Assembly (NCBI GenBank): GCA_023213395.1
Contig: CM041465.1
Span: 125,743,741-125,807,740, forward strand
From: Cycas panzhihuaensis
Lineage: Eukaryota > Cycadophyta
Reading direction: 5' to 3'
Length of the DNA stretch: 64,000 nt
Made by a program: the position numbers and the translations under genes. Numbering within the stretch: the first letter of the stretch is position 1; each line of letters opens with the position of its first letter. Positions 1-12,599 of this stretch are shown piece after piece. The notes under the pieces are model-generated. The model saw only the letters and a list, made by a program, of their open reading frames with translations. It ran no database searches and had not been told where the DNA came from.

Positions 1-583
1 CCATGTGAGGAAGGTCCTCATCCTCATTATGGGACCCATCGTTGCTAAACATGGAAAGGTATCCATAACTTTCAATGCCGATGGGGGTAAAATGGGTTAG
101 ACCAGAAGAAGAAGATGTGGGGTCTTCTTAATGGCTAGAAGAATTAGGAATACCGATGGAGCAAGCCGAGGTGTGATTAGAAGGGCCTTTACTTCCCTTT
201 GCATGGCTATGGCTTACTTGAGTAGATGGTTTAGTTTGTTTTGCGAGTGGTCGCTGACGGGAGATAACTCTCATTTGTCTATTATGGATAAACTTAAGTT
301 GCCCCCAACATGTGGAACACATAGCTCCCATTTGGTCAAGCCATGGTCAACCCAGGAGGAGGTTGTAATCAATATCTACATCGAGGACAATGATATCAGC
401 AAGGACGGTCTTATCCTTGAGAGTGAGAGGTATTGAGACGGATCCTAAGGGAGTCTTCTCGTTACCATCGTAGCCTTGACATCGCCATGGAACGGGTTCC
501 AAGGTAGAAATACCAAGCTCTTGCATGACACGCAAGGGCATAGCATTCACGGAAGAACCATTGTCCACGACGGTCCTTTGCAA
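1..583 (-). pseudogene. Gypsy-1 aspartic protease and start of pol, partial
   Basis: Retropepsin-type protease that would cut the Gag-Pol polyprotein. The catalytic-site motif is DNGS at 554-565 in the context VVDNGSSVNAMPL, followed by a hydrophobic segment with DVDIDYNLLLG that matches the second half of a retropepsin domain. It continues the gag frame, which suits a single polyprotein. In-frame stops occur near 344 (TGA, probably from CGA) and 125. The distal part aligns with the Gypsy-2 protease-to-RT linker around 11.46-11.80 kb. The window start truncates it before the reverse transcriptase. Confidence 0.8.
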
Positions 584-3348
584 TGTACAATCGAGTGTGT
601 TTATGGTAATGGTGAAAAGGAAGTTTCATTGGCATTCCCTTCCACTGGCTGAGGGAAGATCTTTAGGATCAAAGAAGATGATGGGTTCACAACTTTGGGT
701 GGTGCCCAATGCGTGAACAGGCGCGTCATTCAATCCTAAAGCTTCCAAGAGGAGCGTTCGTTGCTCGGGACAGCTTTTCAAGACGTCCATTATGGACATC
801 CCGGTAGCCATAGTATGAAGCTCTTCAACTATGAAAAATGGCTTACCCCTCTCCCTGGGTTGGGTAAGGGCTCTCCTAAAGTCGAAGTGACCGGGGCAGT
901 TGGGAATGTTCTTAGGAAGTGAAGGTACTTCCGGGGGGATGGCTTCTAGAAGAGGATCAAGGTGTGATATAGAGGTAGAGGCGCCAGCCACCTCTTTCGT
1001 GGCTTGAGACCGAGTTAGGGCATAAAGGAGAGTGGTCTTAAGCATCTGAATTACCTTCTTTCCCTTGTTGTGGGATCGCAAAGGTGAAGGAGCACAGCAG
1101 TCAAGGGAACACGAGGAGGATGATGAATCTCATGCACCCTTCCCTCTACCATGCGAAGGGCAAGAATCATGGGATCTACCCTGATTCTGGTTGTTTCTTT
1201 TTTTAGCGTTGCGATCACGCTCCCCATATTTAGGGAAGAGATCCTTATAGACAGGTTGATCAAGATTGGGCCTCGAAGCCCATGTGGGAGACGAATCATG
1301 TGGTGGGGTATCGTGAGGGTGTTGCACCCGACAACGGGAGTTATCATGGAAGCACTCCCCGTGGATAGAGCACCACTTCTTCTCGAGTGAAGGATTGGCT
1401 TTCCTCACTTGAGAAGGTTAGGTACTACCCCCTTTGGAGGGAGTGGCTTGAGAAGCCTGTTGAATTTGTTTGTTGGAGGTTGGCGATGAAGGGGCTTGGA
1501 GTTTAAGCTCCTTCATCGTATGCTCGAATGAGCGTATGGCAAAAGCAAGGGGGTCTAAAGTCCTCTCAGTCAGGTGAGAAGTAGACCTGCTGGGATGCGA
1601 AGGTTTAGTTTCCTTAGTTGAGGGAGGTACCTCATGATGTTGCGAGGGCTTAAGAGGCCTTTTGAGTCTAGCTTGGATCTCAATAGCCTCTAACGCTAAG
1701 CATTTTGCGATCACGGAGTCGCACGTGGTTGCCTCCATTTTGAGGACTTCCACATGTACTTCGGGGTGAAGTGCATTAACAAAAAGGTCTCTCTTCAGCT
1801 CCTCGGGCAACATGGCCTTAGTGGAGTGAAGAAGGTCATGGAATCGTCTTACAAAGTCATAATTCATTTCATTGTAACCTTGTTTAAGTGAAAGGAGAGA
1901 TTTCATTCCGCTCTCGAATGGATGGGCTATATCAAAGTAGTTGATGAACTCATCCACCAATTGCTAGAATGAAAAGATAGAGTGGGCGGGGAGGCGATAG
2001 AACCATTTAAGGGCGTCCCCCTGCAAAGATCGTGGGAATAACTTCATTAAGATATGGTCATAAGCGCAGTAGTCTATACACGCCATAGAAAAACTATGCA
2101 CGTGTTCAACTAGGTCTTGTGATGAAGTTCCATCAAATTTAGGAACTTCAGGAGGGTGAGGAGGTAGATTAGTTCTTAACGCCTCAATGGATAGTGGCGC
2201 TAATCTATAATCCATGAAGGGACGTGCCCTTACATGAGTCGTAGGGTCGATAAACGGCAACGAGCAAGGAATGGATGGGGGCGGTAAACCCATCCCTCCT
2301 TGGGGAAACGCCCCTTGTTGGAAGGGGGCTTGAGGATAAACGCCTTGGAAGGGAGTTAGGTTCCTTTGCAAAGGCGTAGCGAAAGAAGTCATGCTAGACA
2401 ACGAGAATGGAGGGTACGGGACTGGATTCTACCCATATGGGCCACCTGTAGGTGGTGCAACCCCATATGGGTGTAGCGGGTCTACCCCATAAGCTGGAAG
2501 GTGATTCCCCTTACCTTGCCCCCAAGGTTGAGATGCATAACACGAGGTAAGTAGAGGGAAGGACCACTAGATAGGTTTTGAATATATGCAAGAGCAGGTC
2601 CCATGCAACTAGTGACAGTAGTATTAGTAGGACCTCTAGGCCTACTAGGGAACGCATGTGCCACGTTGGGAGGTGGCACATTCACTTAGCTTGGAAAAGG
2701 TATGCTAACCCCAAGTTGGGGAAAAGACACACTACAAACAGGTCCTGAAGAATTAGGATCATGACTAGTAATAGAGGGTGTGACACTTGTCCCCAAAGTC
2801 GGTATAGAAATGGAGTGGGATGAGTACGCAGGAATAGAAGGATTGCTTGTCGTGGGAGGCACAGGTGTGGATGAAGAAGGTACTCTACCACGCAAAGCTT
2901 CTTCAAACCACTTGGGACATGCTTGAAGGCGAGTCGTTCGAAAGTACTCCCTGATAGCCTTAATCACATCAATGGGAGGGGTGTCTTCATAACCATAAGA
3001 GGTTGATAGGACCTCAAATGACAGAGACCCCTCAGGACGCTCCTCATAAGAATCACCGATTGGATGGTAAATCTCATGAAGAGGTGAGCCTTCTACTGCA
3101 TGAGCAGAAGGATGGATGTCAAAGGGGTGAAGCTAGTTACCCAGGTAATAAATAGGATCGTCACCCTCCTCGGTAGATCCCGGAATGGACGTGGGAAACT
3201 CTTGAGTTCCTGAGACCAAGGTGTAGTAAGCCTAGTCGGAATGGTAGCCCTCTATTGTCGAATCAGAATCTGACGACGGAAGGGAGCGATATGAAGGGTC
3301 TTCTAACAATGGCGGTAGACCTCGCAAATGACACAAGAAACGTTGCAT
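584..3348 (-). pseudogene. Gypsy-1 gag polyprotein, broken
   Basis: Gag forms the retrotransposon particle and binds its RNA. I take the start at the ATG at 3348 (reads MQRFLCHLRG), about 170 bp inside the LTR. The N-terminal third is Pro/Ser rich and carries in-frame stops plus a frameshift between about 2480 and 2400. From 2401 downward one frame stays open apart from single stops near 1961, 1415, 1127 and 623. The capsid segment (about 2130-1700) has the motif LFPRSLQGDALKWFY. A zinc-knuckle-like C-x2-H-x4-H-x4-C region lies at 1331-1372 (WCSIHGECFHDNSRC). Downstream is a Gly/Arg/Asn-rich stretch and the lead into protease. The stop at 1961 reads as TAG where CAG would fit. Gag identity is well supported; exact start and frameshift position are less sure. 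Confidence 0.8.
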
Positions 3349-3515
3349 ACAACGCCTTTACAAAAGTTGTTAGAAGAGAGCAAAGGGTATGAAGCATGCA
3401 TTGGGGGCTGCCCAATGGAAAAGAAAGTCAAGAAGATCACCTAAAAGCAAGAACACCAACAGGAACAGAGGCGAGACTAGCTCCCTTACTAGTAAGTCCC
3501 TTGTATGGTTGCCAG

Positions 3516-6120
3516 TGAAACACATCTACGGGGTGGTCTCCTATGTTTAGTAAGATATGGCTAACTAAGATGTAATTAGGCTATGAGTGGGATATAACGG
3601 CAAGGAAAACACCACAGGTATGCCTGTGCAATCGGAGCATGATTCAAGACCTGCAAATGGTGCCTAATTACCTTTGGGCAATCTCTAGAGAAGGACGCAA
3701 GGTGAGGCCTTGGGTCATCCCAAAAGAAGAGGCCCTCTTACCCCTTGGATGGCTAGGAAGAGGAAGAGGAACCCTAAAGAGTCATGCCTTCTCAAGAGAG
3801 AGAGAAGGCGACGGGTAAGAAAATGTATGTAATACAGTGCTCTACGTGTGGGCTAGGTGGGGAGGTGAGGAACAGATGACTCACAAAAAAAAAAACCTAC
3901 CTACACACGATATAAATAACTATAAATAAAAGAGATACACAAATGTAGGGATGGGTTCTTTTTCTCTTTTTCGTTTCCTATGTGTTTTAGCATACAAACA
4001 TATGCGTAAAAGAAAACACTGCAGGAAAGGACCCAAAAAAGAAGAAGCATACCTGGAAATGTAGTGCAGTTGGACTGTTGCGACCTTTGATTCTTTGCAC
4101 ACTCTCCCGCTCAAACTTGTCACACAGGTGAAGGACTAGCTGGTGACGGTTGCCGTGAGTGGTCAAGGGGCTATCTTACCTTCCCCAAACATGCAAAAAA
4201 GCAAAGCAACAAAAAGAAAGGCAAAAGGAAACAAAGAAATACTACCAACAAAAGACTAACCTGTCAAGAAGTTTGCCTCGTTCATATTTCCATTTTCGTA
4301 AAGCCTACCAATCACAACACGAGAGTTTCTCCCTCCCAGAAGAGGGAATGCCAAATACACCTAATATATGTATATGTAAATACAAAGAAATTGATAGTAA
4401 ATCAAGTCAAAGAAATGTTGCACACTACTCTAAAACTCTAAGCAAAACTCAAGTAAGTAGTAGCACCAAACAGTATCCAAAATGAAGGAGTTAGCCTTGA
4501 AATGGCCAACTCACCCACATATGTCTCCACGTAGCCTCAAGGGAGGGAAAAACAAAGTATACTAACTGCATGGGACAACAAATAAGAGAGGAAATAGACT
4601 AGCAAAATGATATGTAAGCAAACCCAAGAGACGAAGTGCTATGGACAACAAATCGTCAAGTTGGGATAAGTTAAAGGTCACAGATCAACCGGGAAGGGTT
4701 TTGGGGCTTATGTCATGCCCAAAACCAGCAAGTACAGGTCTGAAACCAGCGTGGCAAGGGGCTACCAACACTGTTTTAGATCTGGAAATAGGCTCTCAAA
4801 ATCCCTGACCCAGCTCCAAGGGAGGCATGAGGTGAAAGAGGAAGGAAGGGAAGGGTTTTGACCCTTAGGGAGAAGGCCAACAAGGGGACTGATCCCGTCT
4901 TTCTCCCTTCACCCTTCCTTGTGTAACCCTCTTACATAGCCACCTTAAAGTGAGCTTGTAGGAAATGAGAGAGGGAGCACTATAAAATAAGGAGTAGTGG
5001 GCAAGCTCCTATAGGATGCCAAGCCAAGAGCAAAAAGTAACTGAAAGCTATTCATGAAAGGGAGGAGAAAAACATGAATTTTAGAGAAACATTAGAGAGG
5101 TATCTTACAGCAGGAAGCAAGAGCTTGATCCTGCCAGAAATTAGGAAGATAAGCCTGCATTTGACAGGCTTTCCAAGCCCGGGCTGAAGAGGAGGCAAAC
5201 GTGAGAGCACAATTGAGATCTTGGAACTTTGGAGCTAACTTTGTTGAGTTGCTGTGAGTCTTCCTTCCACCATGATGTAGATCTGCAAAGAGAGGGCTTG
5301 AGCTGCTGGAGCAAGGCCTGAGACATAGCTGGTATCCCTATGGAAGGATCACTAGAGCCAAAGAGCAGATTCCCTGATAATCCTAGAGAGAGAGCTTGAG
5401 TAGTGCCAAAAAAATGAATGGAGAAGAGACCCAAGTGAGTTACTTTTTGGGTTTTATATTCCCCTTAACTCTAAACGAGCATTTAGGGTTACGGGGAGAT
5501 GATTGTGCGTGGATGCCACGTGGCAGTTCTGCAAAAAGAGCGGGAATTGCTGTGACTATTTAAAAAATAATTTTAAACTGTCGCATGGCGAGAAATTTTC
5601 TTGACGCTAAGTTTGATGGTGCGGGCCTGTAAGCTAAAATTAGGGCAGAAATAGGGCCTAAAGCCAAACAGAGGGTATACTGAGGCTGGGTAGGCTGGAA
5701 ATTCCTGCCCAGGTGGCTGATAAGTGGCTAAAAGAGAAGAATGGGTCTCAATGGGGGTCCTATCATACTTACAAAGAGAATCAAAGTAGAGACAGGATCA
5801 TTGTCATGGACGAGACGTGACCGACAATGGTGCTCAAGGAGCTGTGGAGACGTTGTGGGTGGTTGAGTGCCATATGGGGTACATGACTCGCTGAGGAGTG
5901 CCCCCACGGTGGGTCATCATAGGCTGAGTGGTATGTGACAGGCACAAGCAATGTGATCAGGCAAGAAAGCAATGCGATCATACAAATGATAGGCAAGCAT
6001 GTGTCAAGCAATACACTAAGCAACCTCGACCGGGCAAAAGTGAGGATGGGAGTGAGAAACATATACCTGAGCTTACCTGAGTTGACTCATCCCAAGTCTA
6101 TTCCTGGTAGCTGGGAAACA
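3516..6120 (-). repeat. LTR of Gypsy-1 (5' LTR in element orientation), 2605 bp
   Basis: The LTR begins TGTTTCCCAGC on the minus strand at 6120 and ends at 3516, where the plus strand reads TGAAACAC, giving TG...CA termini. Both ends and many internal blocks match the solo LTR at 36403-38979 (for example the plus-strand blocks around 3530 and 36420, and the terminal CTGGGAAA). It has no coding content; the short ORFs within it are chance. A TATA-like box lies at 5452-5459. The right flank is TTATC; the partner duplication is outside the window. Confidence 0.85.
5452..5459 (-). promoter_or_regulatory. Probable TATA box of the Gypsy-1 LTR promoter
   Basis: The minus strand reads ATATAAAACCC here, a standard plant TATA box, inside the LTR at a position expected for the U3/R boundary. 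The solo LTR at about 38290-38305 has a decayed counterpart (GGGAATAAAACC), which supports a functional role in the family. Transcription start not determined. Confidence 0.5.
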
Positions 6121-8749
6121 TTATCAAATTTAAATATCATTACATTTCTAATATTCAAAGCCATAGTAAAAGATTACCTTGAAAAATAACCTTTTGAAAT
6201 ATAAAAGTGCTTAAAAGCAAAGTATACTCAAAACACTAAAAAAGTAATGAAAGAGGCAATTAAAAACATAAGATGCATCTATTTCCTAGCTACTAAGAAT
6301 GGATTAGGATACCATCATATAGGTAAGACAAGGTATATATTTTATCCATTACATTTTATCATATTTTTATAGTTATTGTGGTACATGATGCTTGTATGCT
6401 CGCTTGATTGCTTGGATTGCTTGCTTAATCCCCTTGCCTATGTGTATACTCCCACCTATGATGACCAGGACTCCAATCCAATGGCATCATTAAGCTCACA
6501 TGTTTAATCCCCTATTAGCAATAGGTCCCTTGCATGCCTCCGTAGCTCGGTTTAGGCGATTCTTAACTTGTTTTATGCCTTTTTGCACTATCTTTTCCCT
6601 TTTTGTTGTGCCTCATCTATCCATTGGTCTGCCAAGGGTAGTATACTAAGGTTTCCAATGGAAGGATGCCCCTTGTTACTCACTATGTATGAGGTTTGTT
6701 TATGGATTTTACTAATGTTGATGGCCTGGTTTGTTGCTTATATCCTGAGACCCTTGGTTACCATTATTTTGATGAGTTTTGCCTCGTTCTGATGCATTTC
6801 TCATGCATTTACACTGGTTTCTAATTCATAGCACAACTTAAAACTATCCTATAGGACTAGTTTCTGATTCATAGCACAACCTAAAACTATCTTACAAGAC
6901 CTTAGGGAGGAATGCCAAGCTCCAACAGCTAGCCCCTCCCTTAGTTTTAGTGTTTTTTTATCAAATTTTATCAATTTTTATCAAAAAACTGTCATCTTGT
7001 TATCGCCCCACTTCCATTTTTACCTACATCACTCTGATTGTTGCACATTACTAATATATTAGCAGTGCCATGAACAAATTCGTAGTGCAACTGTATGACT
7101 TTAAATGCAACTAGAAATAGTTAGAATTACATTTATTATAAGCCTAACATCAGATACAACCTAGATTAGGCCCTAACAATCCTGAGACCTCTCCCAAAAC
7201 CATAAAAACCAAAATTTGAACTCATTTTCCTTCTTCTTCAACTATTTTTTTTCTTCTCCAATTGATTTTCTCAAGAAAATTTCATATTTTTCTCTCAAAG
7301 CTCTCATCCTTTGCAGGTCTACTTATGGTCCATGCACATAATAGGATTTGGCAAAAGGGAAGCAAAGGGAATCAAGCTCAACAATAGTATTAGATCAGCT
7401 ACAAGCCATCAAGATTCAAGGAAAAGCTAGTTTTCTTCTCTAAAAACTCTTATTTTTCAAGATAAACTTTCATTTGCATCAATCCTTCTCTCATCTAAGA
7501 ATCCATGGCATCCTACCATGTTCTTTGTTGCCCAAAACTTGAGTGTTATTCCATTCTTTTGATTAATTAGTATTTTCCTCACAATTTTTAGATTTAGATG
7601 CTCCTTTTAGTGATTATTAGGAGTAGATCTATTACACTTCTTAGAGGCAACCCCTCTACCTATCATAAAGCCTCTAGTTTCGTCATCTAAATCATTAGTT
7701 GTTGACAAAGTGAGGGCAAAAGTGGCTAGAGGAGATTATAGGAAGGATATTGGGCTTGAGTTCTAGCTCCAAAAGCCCCCTTCCACTAGGGTAATCCCCT
7801 CATCAACACTGGATAATTCCCTCTTCTTCACGCCTTAGTTAGTGTAACACTTGGATGTGAAACTTGTTGCTTCCTTACTTGGTGATCTGTCATCCTATCC
7901 CAAAGCCTTTTACCCCAAAGAAACTACCACCCAGTTGTGAGATCCTATTTGCCATTCGTGAGAAACCTAGATTGTAGTAGAGCTCATTATTCTGAGGTAA
8001 TACTCCCACCCCTTCTTACCCTTTGTTTCTCTTATTTGTTACATGTTATATGTCATAATAGGTAGCAAAATATTGTTTATAATATTATCCTATTGTTACA
8101 CAACTAAACAAACATTCCAAATACCTTTTATTAGTAAGTTGGAAAACATATATGAATATTTGTTATTTGTAGAAGTTATGTGTTGTGTGATTTAGGTATA
8201 GGCAGATCTATCCACAAACTAAGTAATTTCTGCCAAAAGGTAACATTGTTTCTTGTTTTGGTTTATATTGCATTTTCCTTTGCACTATCTTTCTTTTGTT
8301 TCATTTATTCAAACTTGGGGAAGGTAAGGAAGCCCCACCAAAACTTTATCAACAACACTACAACAACAAGAGGAGCGAAGTTACCAATGAAGAGGGTGTG
8401 TGGAGAATGAGTTACACTGTTCCATCAGCCATTAAGTATCTAGGTGCACTCTGTTTGACCTTTCCTCTCTTCGCTCCTTTCGCCCCCTTCTCACCCTTGA
8501 ATAGAAACATACTAAAAGGAAGAGTATGCTATTTTGTTTCTTTTGTGCACTTGCATATCACATAAAGGAGGAAAAATCAACATAAACTAAGCACCCTTTC
8601 TCCTCTCCTCTTGCATTAGAAGTAAAGTTTTGCATACTTCCTCTTTCTCTTTAACTCCACATGTTGCATATTGAAAAGATAAAAGTAAAGTACACTTCAT
8701 TCCTTTTTTGTTCCAATAGGAAATATCATTACATCTCACTTATGAGTAG
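6121..8749 (+). other. Gene-poor stretch: probable Gypsy-2 5' LTR and leader
   Basis: No credible gene. The part near 6390-6470 resembles the start of the Gypsy-1 LTR in opposite orientation. Two near-copies of a short segment (TGATTCATAGCACAAC and neighbours) lie at about 6818-6890. A pyrimidine-rich tract near 7220-7310 looks like an untranslated leader. Around 7690-7800 a short block (AGGAAGGATATTGGG) resembles 46690-46720 upstream of Gypsy-3 gag, so some gag N-terminal sequence may begin here, much decayed. Confidence 0.4.
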
Positions 8750-10620
8750 GCAAGAACCCCTCCTGTGGATGTAGTGGAGGTATTATGGTAGTGCTTCGAA
8801 GCTGTAAATATCTAACTGCCTTTGAAGTGGCTGGAGGGAATCCTTTGTAGCATGGTGCCATCCTCTTCTATGCCCATGCCTTCCATTTCATCTCAACCAC
8901 TATCCATAGCCATGATAGGACCTGCTCCTATCATTTCTTCTTCTTTATATGGCCCCCATGTCGAGGAGGCTCCCTAAGGAATTTCCCATATCCCAAATTG
9001 GGTTGAGCATGCCCATTCCAAACTAGGCAACCATACCTCAACCTACCGTGGTCCATGCTCCTTTTGTTCAACCTAGGGGGCCTTCACGTCCCCAATCTTT
9101 AGGCCACATGGGACCTGTCCCTGCGCATCCTCGTCTATAACCAATGGACTCTTCCTTTTATGTACCACCAGGGTACACATCCTAACCTTGAAGGCATGGA
9201 AAGGAAAACCCTCTTCTGGTTTATGGGGTGGATTTGCTACACCCTTATGGAGTCACACCTCCTATAGGTGGCCTATACGGGTAAAACCCCATACCTCATT
9301 CACTTTCCTCATATTTGTGTTCAACCTCGTACACAAGACCTTCCCGAGGAGGATCTATCCCTCCTTAAGACCCTTACTCCATACCTCAAGGTGGAGTGGG
9401 CCTATCTCACCCACCTCCCTCCTATCTAGCCTTCTCTCAAATGGGAACAACTTCATCTCACCAAGTAAGTGGGAATCTGTATCCTTCATATGTTTAAACC
9501 TCTCAAGGAGGACTTGGGTATCTACATTTGCATCCTTCCATACCTCTGGTTGACCCTCTAACTCAACTAAGAGTTCATCCTTTTGTTGACTGTAGGTCAA
9601 CCCCTTGTCAATTAAGGCACTCATGACTAACCTGTTGCCTTACCCTCCTTAGGTACCCAAATTTAATAGTACTTTGTCGCAAGACCCAACCGAGCATAGT
9701 AAGAGTTTCTCCATGGTATGCATCAATTATTGGCCTTACGACCATATATTGATGAAATTATTTCCTAGCTCTTTGCATGGAGATACTCTTAAATGGTTTT
9801 ACTATCTCCCTTCCCATTCTATCTACTCCTTTCAATAACTTGTAGATGAGTTTGTCAACTACTTTAATGTAGCTCATCCTTTTGAGAGTGGGATAGAAGC
9901 CCTACTCTCCCTCAAGCAAGGTCATGATGAAATGAACTGTGACTTTATGAGGTATTTCATGACCTCCTCCATTCCACAAAGGCCACATTGCCTAAAAAAT
10001 TAAAGAGGGATATTTTTGAGAATTCTCTTAATCCTAAAATCCATGTCAAAGTCCTCAAAATGGGGGTGATGACATGTAAGTCTACCATAGCAAAATGCTT
10101 TGCGGTTAGGGCTATTAAGATCTAATCAAGCCTTAAGAAGCCTCTTAGGTCATCGCAACGATGCAATGCACCCCCTTCGTCACATGACCAATGACCCCAA
10201 CAACCTCCAAGGCCCCCTACCTACACAAAGAAGAGGACCTTGGACCCCTTAACCTCTGTCATATGTTTGTTTAAACGAATGATGAAGGAGCTAAAGCTCC
10301 AACCCTTCCAGTCACCCTTAGATTCTTATAGGCCTATTTACCAGGCATCCTAAGTCACGTCGGCTAAAGGTAGAAACACCCAAACTTCTTAGGTAAGGAG
10401 GGCAAAACACTCCCTTAAGAAGAAATGGTGCTTTATCCATGGCGAGTGCCTCCATGAAGATTTGTAATGCTGAGTGCAACACCTTGAGCTTACCCCACAA
10501 CATGATTCTTCCCTTAAATGGGAATTTAAGCCTAACTTAGACCAACCCATTCATCACGATCCCTTCCCCAAATATGGGGAACTAGATTAATCCACTTAAA
10601 GTAGAGGGACAAGGAACATG
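8750..10620 (+). pseudogene. Gypsy-2 gag, broken
   Basis: Homolog of Gypsy-1 gag. The PPVDV segment near 8760 and the Pro/Ser-rich region to about 9330 line up with the Gypsy-1 N-terminal third. Around 9190-9640 the frame is hard to follow. The capsid core is at about 9650-10125, with LFPSSLHGDTLKWFYYL followed by a TAA and the conserved LVDEFVNYF segment. A frameshift occurs near 9955. The zinc-knuckle-like segment WCFIHGECLHEDL is at about 10425-10475, with a TAA before its last Cys. The true start is not identifiable. It is clearly non-functional. Confidence 0.75.
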
Positions 10621-11039
10621 TAATGATCCCCTAACCTTGCTCCTAAACAAACAAAGGGAATGGGGACAAGGGATTTATCTTCCACTCCTGGTCCTCATCC
10701 CTAATCTTCCTCATCTTTTCAACCCTAGAATAAGGGGAAGAGGATTATTTAGATACTCGAGACTACCCCTTTATGCCCAATCACAAGGTCTCAAGCAACT
10801 AAGGAAACTGCACTGGCCTCTACTTCTTAACAAAATCTTTCTGTAGATAATCTGCCCTCTAAGATCCCTATGGTCCCCAAGATCATTCCCATTTACCTTG
10901 GGTGCTATTACTTTTGAAGGGCACTTCCTCAACCTACTAGAGAGGGAAGTCCCTCTTTATAGTCGACAAGCTCCATACTGTAGCTATAGGAATGTCTATG
11001 ATGGATGTCTTGTAGAGTTGCCCTAAGCAACACACCTTT

Positions 11040-12590
11040 CTCTTTGAAGATTTAGGTCAAACTGATGCTCTTATCCATGCTTTAGGTACTACCCTAAACT
11101 AAGAGCCCCTTATCACCTTTGACCTTAAAGATCTTCCATCCGTAAGTAAGAGGGAGCACAAATGGCACTACCCCTTCACCATTTCCATCAACAGTCCTGA
11201 GTGTACCCTTAAAAGGATAGTTGTAGATAATGATTCTTTTGTTAATGTTATGCCCTTATGTGTAATGAAAGATTTGGGTATAATAGCCCTCGAACTAGTC
11301 CCATGGTGATGTCAAAGCTATGATGATAGTGAGAAGACATCTTTGGGATCAGTTTCCATCCCTCTCACCATTGAGGACAAAATCATCCCCATTGATATAG
11401 TAATCCTCGATGTTGACATGGACTACAACCTTCTCTTAGGGTGCATATGGCTCAATCAAATGGGAGTCATGCATTTGTCCCATTAAGGGCAACTCAAATT
11501 CATCCATGAATGGTGAATGGAAGTTGTTTTCCAAGAACCACCTCCTATCTAATCGTCTCATCAACTGTGTCAAGTGGCTTGCGAGTTAGCCAAGGGCAAC
11601 AAGGATCCATATGCCCCCTCCACCACCTACTTGATTAATGTCCCTAGTATTCCTAGGGTGGAGGAAGAGCCTCTCCTATCCTCTTCAAACCTAATCCATT
11701 TTGCCCCCATTGGTGTCAGAAGTTATGGGTACCTTGCCATCATGAGTGACCATGAGTCTGACAATAAGTGTGATCTCCTCATCCCATATCCCTCCTCAAC
11801 ATCTGTAGGGGGGATTCCTCTCATATTCTTTCTTATCCTGAACCCTAACCTAGGACTCATCTAGTGGATCATAATACTTCTAGTGTATCCCAGGGGCCAC
11901 GCATAGTTGCTCCCGCTGTGTGCATGAGCACCAGCTTTGTCTCATCTTCATCTTCCCCTAAATATTTTTTATCCTTTGTAGATGATGAATATGGGGAGTC
12001 TCCTTTTGTGCATGATGACTCTATAGCTTGTGATCTAGATCCCAATCAACTTCCCCCTCCACGTAACAACGTGCAGTGACATAGGAGGATACCCTCCAAC
12101 TCCTTCAAAAAGCCCACTAATTATGTGGAGTGGTGGATTGATCGTTACAGGTATGTCACTTCTCCTTCACCCCACCCATCACTCCCATTAAGCAAGACCA
12201 TCCATGGGATAAATTACTTCAGGAATGACGAGGCCCTGCTAGACTATTTAGTGAGTTCTACACCTAATCTCTCTTTCTATCACTATAAACTGGGTTTCTG
12301 GAAATGCCTAGCTTTAGGGTTGTCACTAGTCGACCCAGACTAGCCTAACACTCCCCTATTCCCTTCCATTGACCAAGCTCCCCTTCACTTTGAAGAAGGA
12401 AATACCATGTGCATGGGGGAAACTAAGGACATCATCCTTGTCCCTGGTAAAGTCATCAAGATTGGTGTGGAGTATACCCCTAAAGAAATTGAGGAATATA
12501 CCCTCTTATTCTAGGAGTTCTGCAACATCTCTGTATGGGACTATTCAGATATGAAGGGAATAGACCCCTCTATTATTATCCATAACCTTA
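11040..12590 (+). pseudogene. Gypsy-2 protease and protease-RT linker, broken
   Basis: The retropepsin active-site region is at 11226-11237 and reads DNDS in the context IVVDNDSFVN. Gypsy-1 has DNGS, so the active-site glycine has changed to Asp (a change that reads as G-to-A). The downstream segment DVDMDYNLLLG is conserved. The linker (about 11570-12560) includes a segment WWIDRYRYVTSP near 12130 and a hydrophilic stretch before RT. In-frame stops and frame changes are frequent. The protease identity rests on the motif and its position between gag and RT. Confidence 0.75.
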
Positions 12591-12599
12591 CAAGTATCC

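Larger units (their letters stand above)
1..6120 (-). mobile_element. Gypsy-1: Ty3/gypsy LTR retrotransposon, partial
   Basis: The element reads right to left: a 2.6 kb LTR (3516-6120), a short leader, gag from about 3348, and protease running off the window start. RT, RNase H, integrase and the second LTR lie outside. The gag and protease sequences are clearly related to those of Gypsy-2 and Gypsy-3 in this window (shared capsid motif GDALKWFY and protease context VVDNGSSVN). No standard iMet primer binding site is visible just inside the LTR; the minus-strand sequence there reads TGGCAACCATAC from about 3514 downward, which I cannot assign to a tRNA. The reading frame has several stops, so this copy is non-autonomous. 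The gypsy assignment is firm; a Tat-like lineage is inferred from gag style and the long LTR. Confidence 0.85.

Noticed and set aside
4159-5434. Open frames of 97-108 codons
   Set aside because: Inside the Gypsy-1 LTR; Lys/Gln-rich low-complexity or arbitrary translation with no known family.
9188-9624. Frames on both strands (121 and 89 codons)
   Set aside because: They overlap the Gypsy-2 gag region and show no motif; probably decayed gag DNA in wrong frames.
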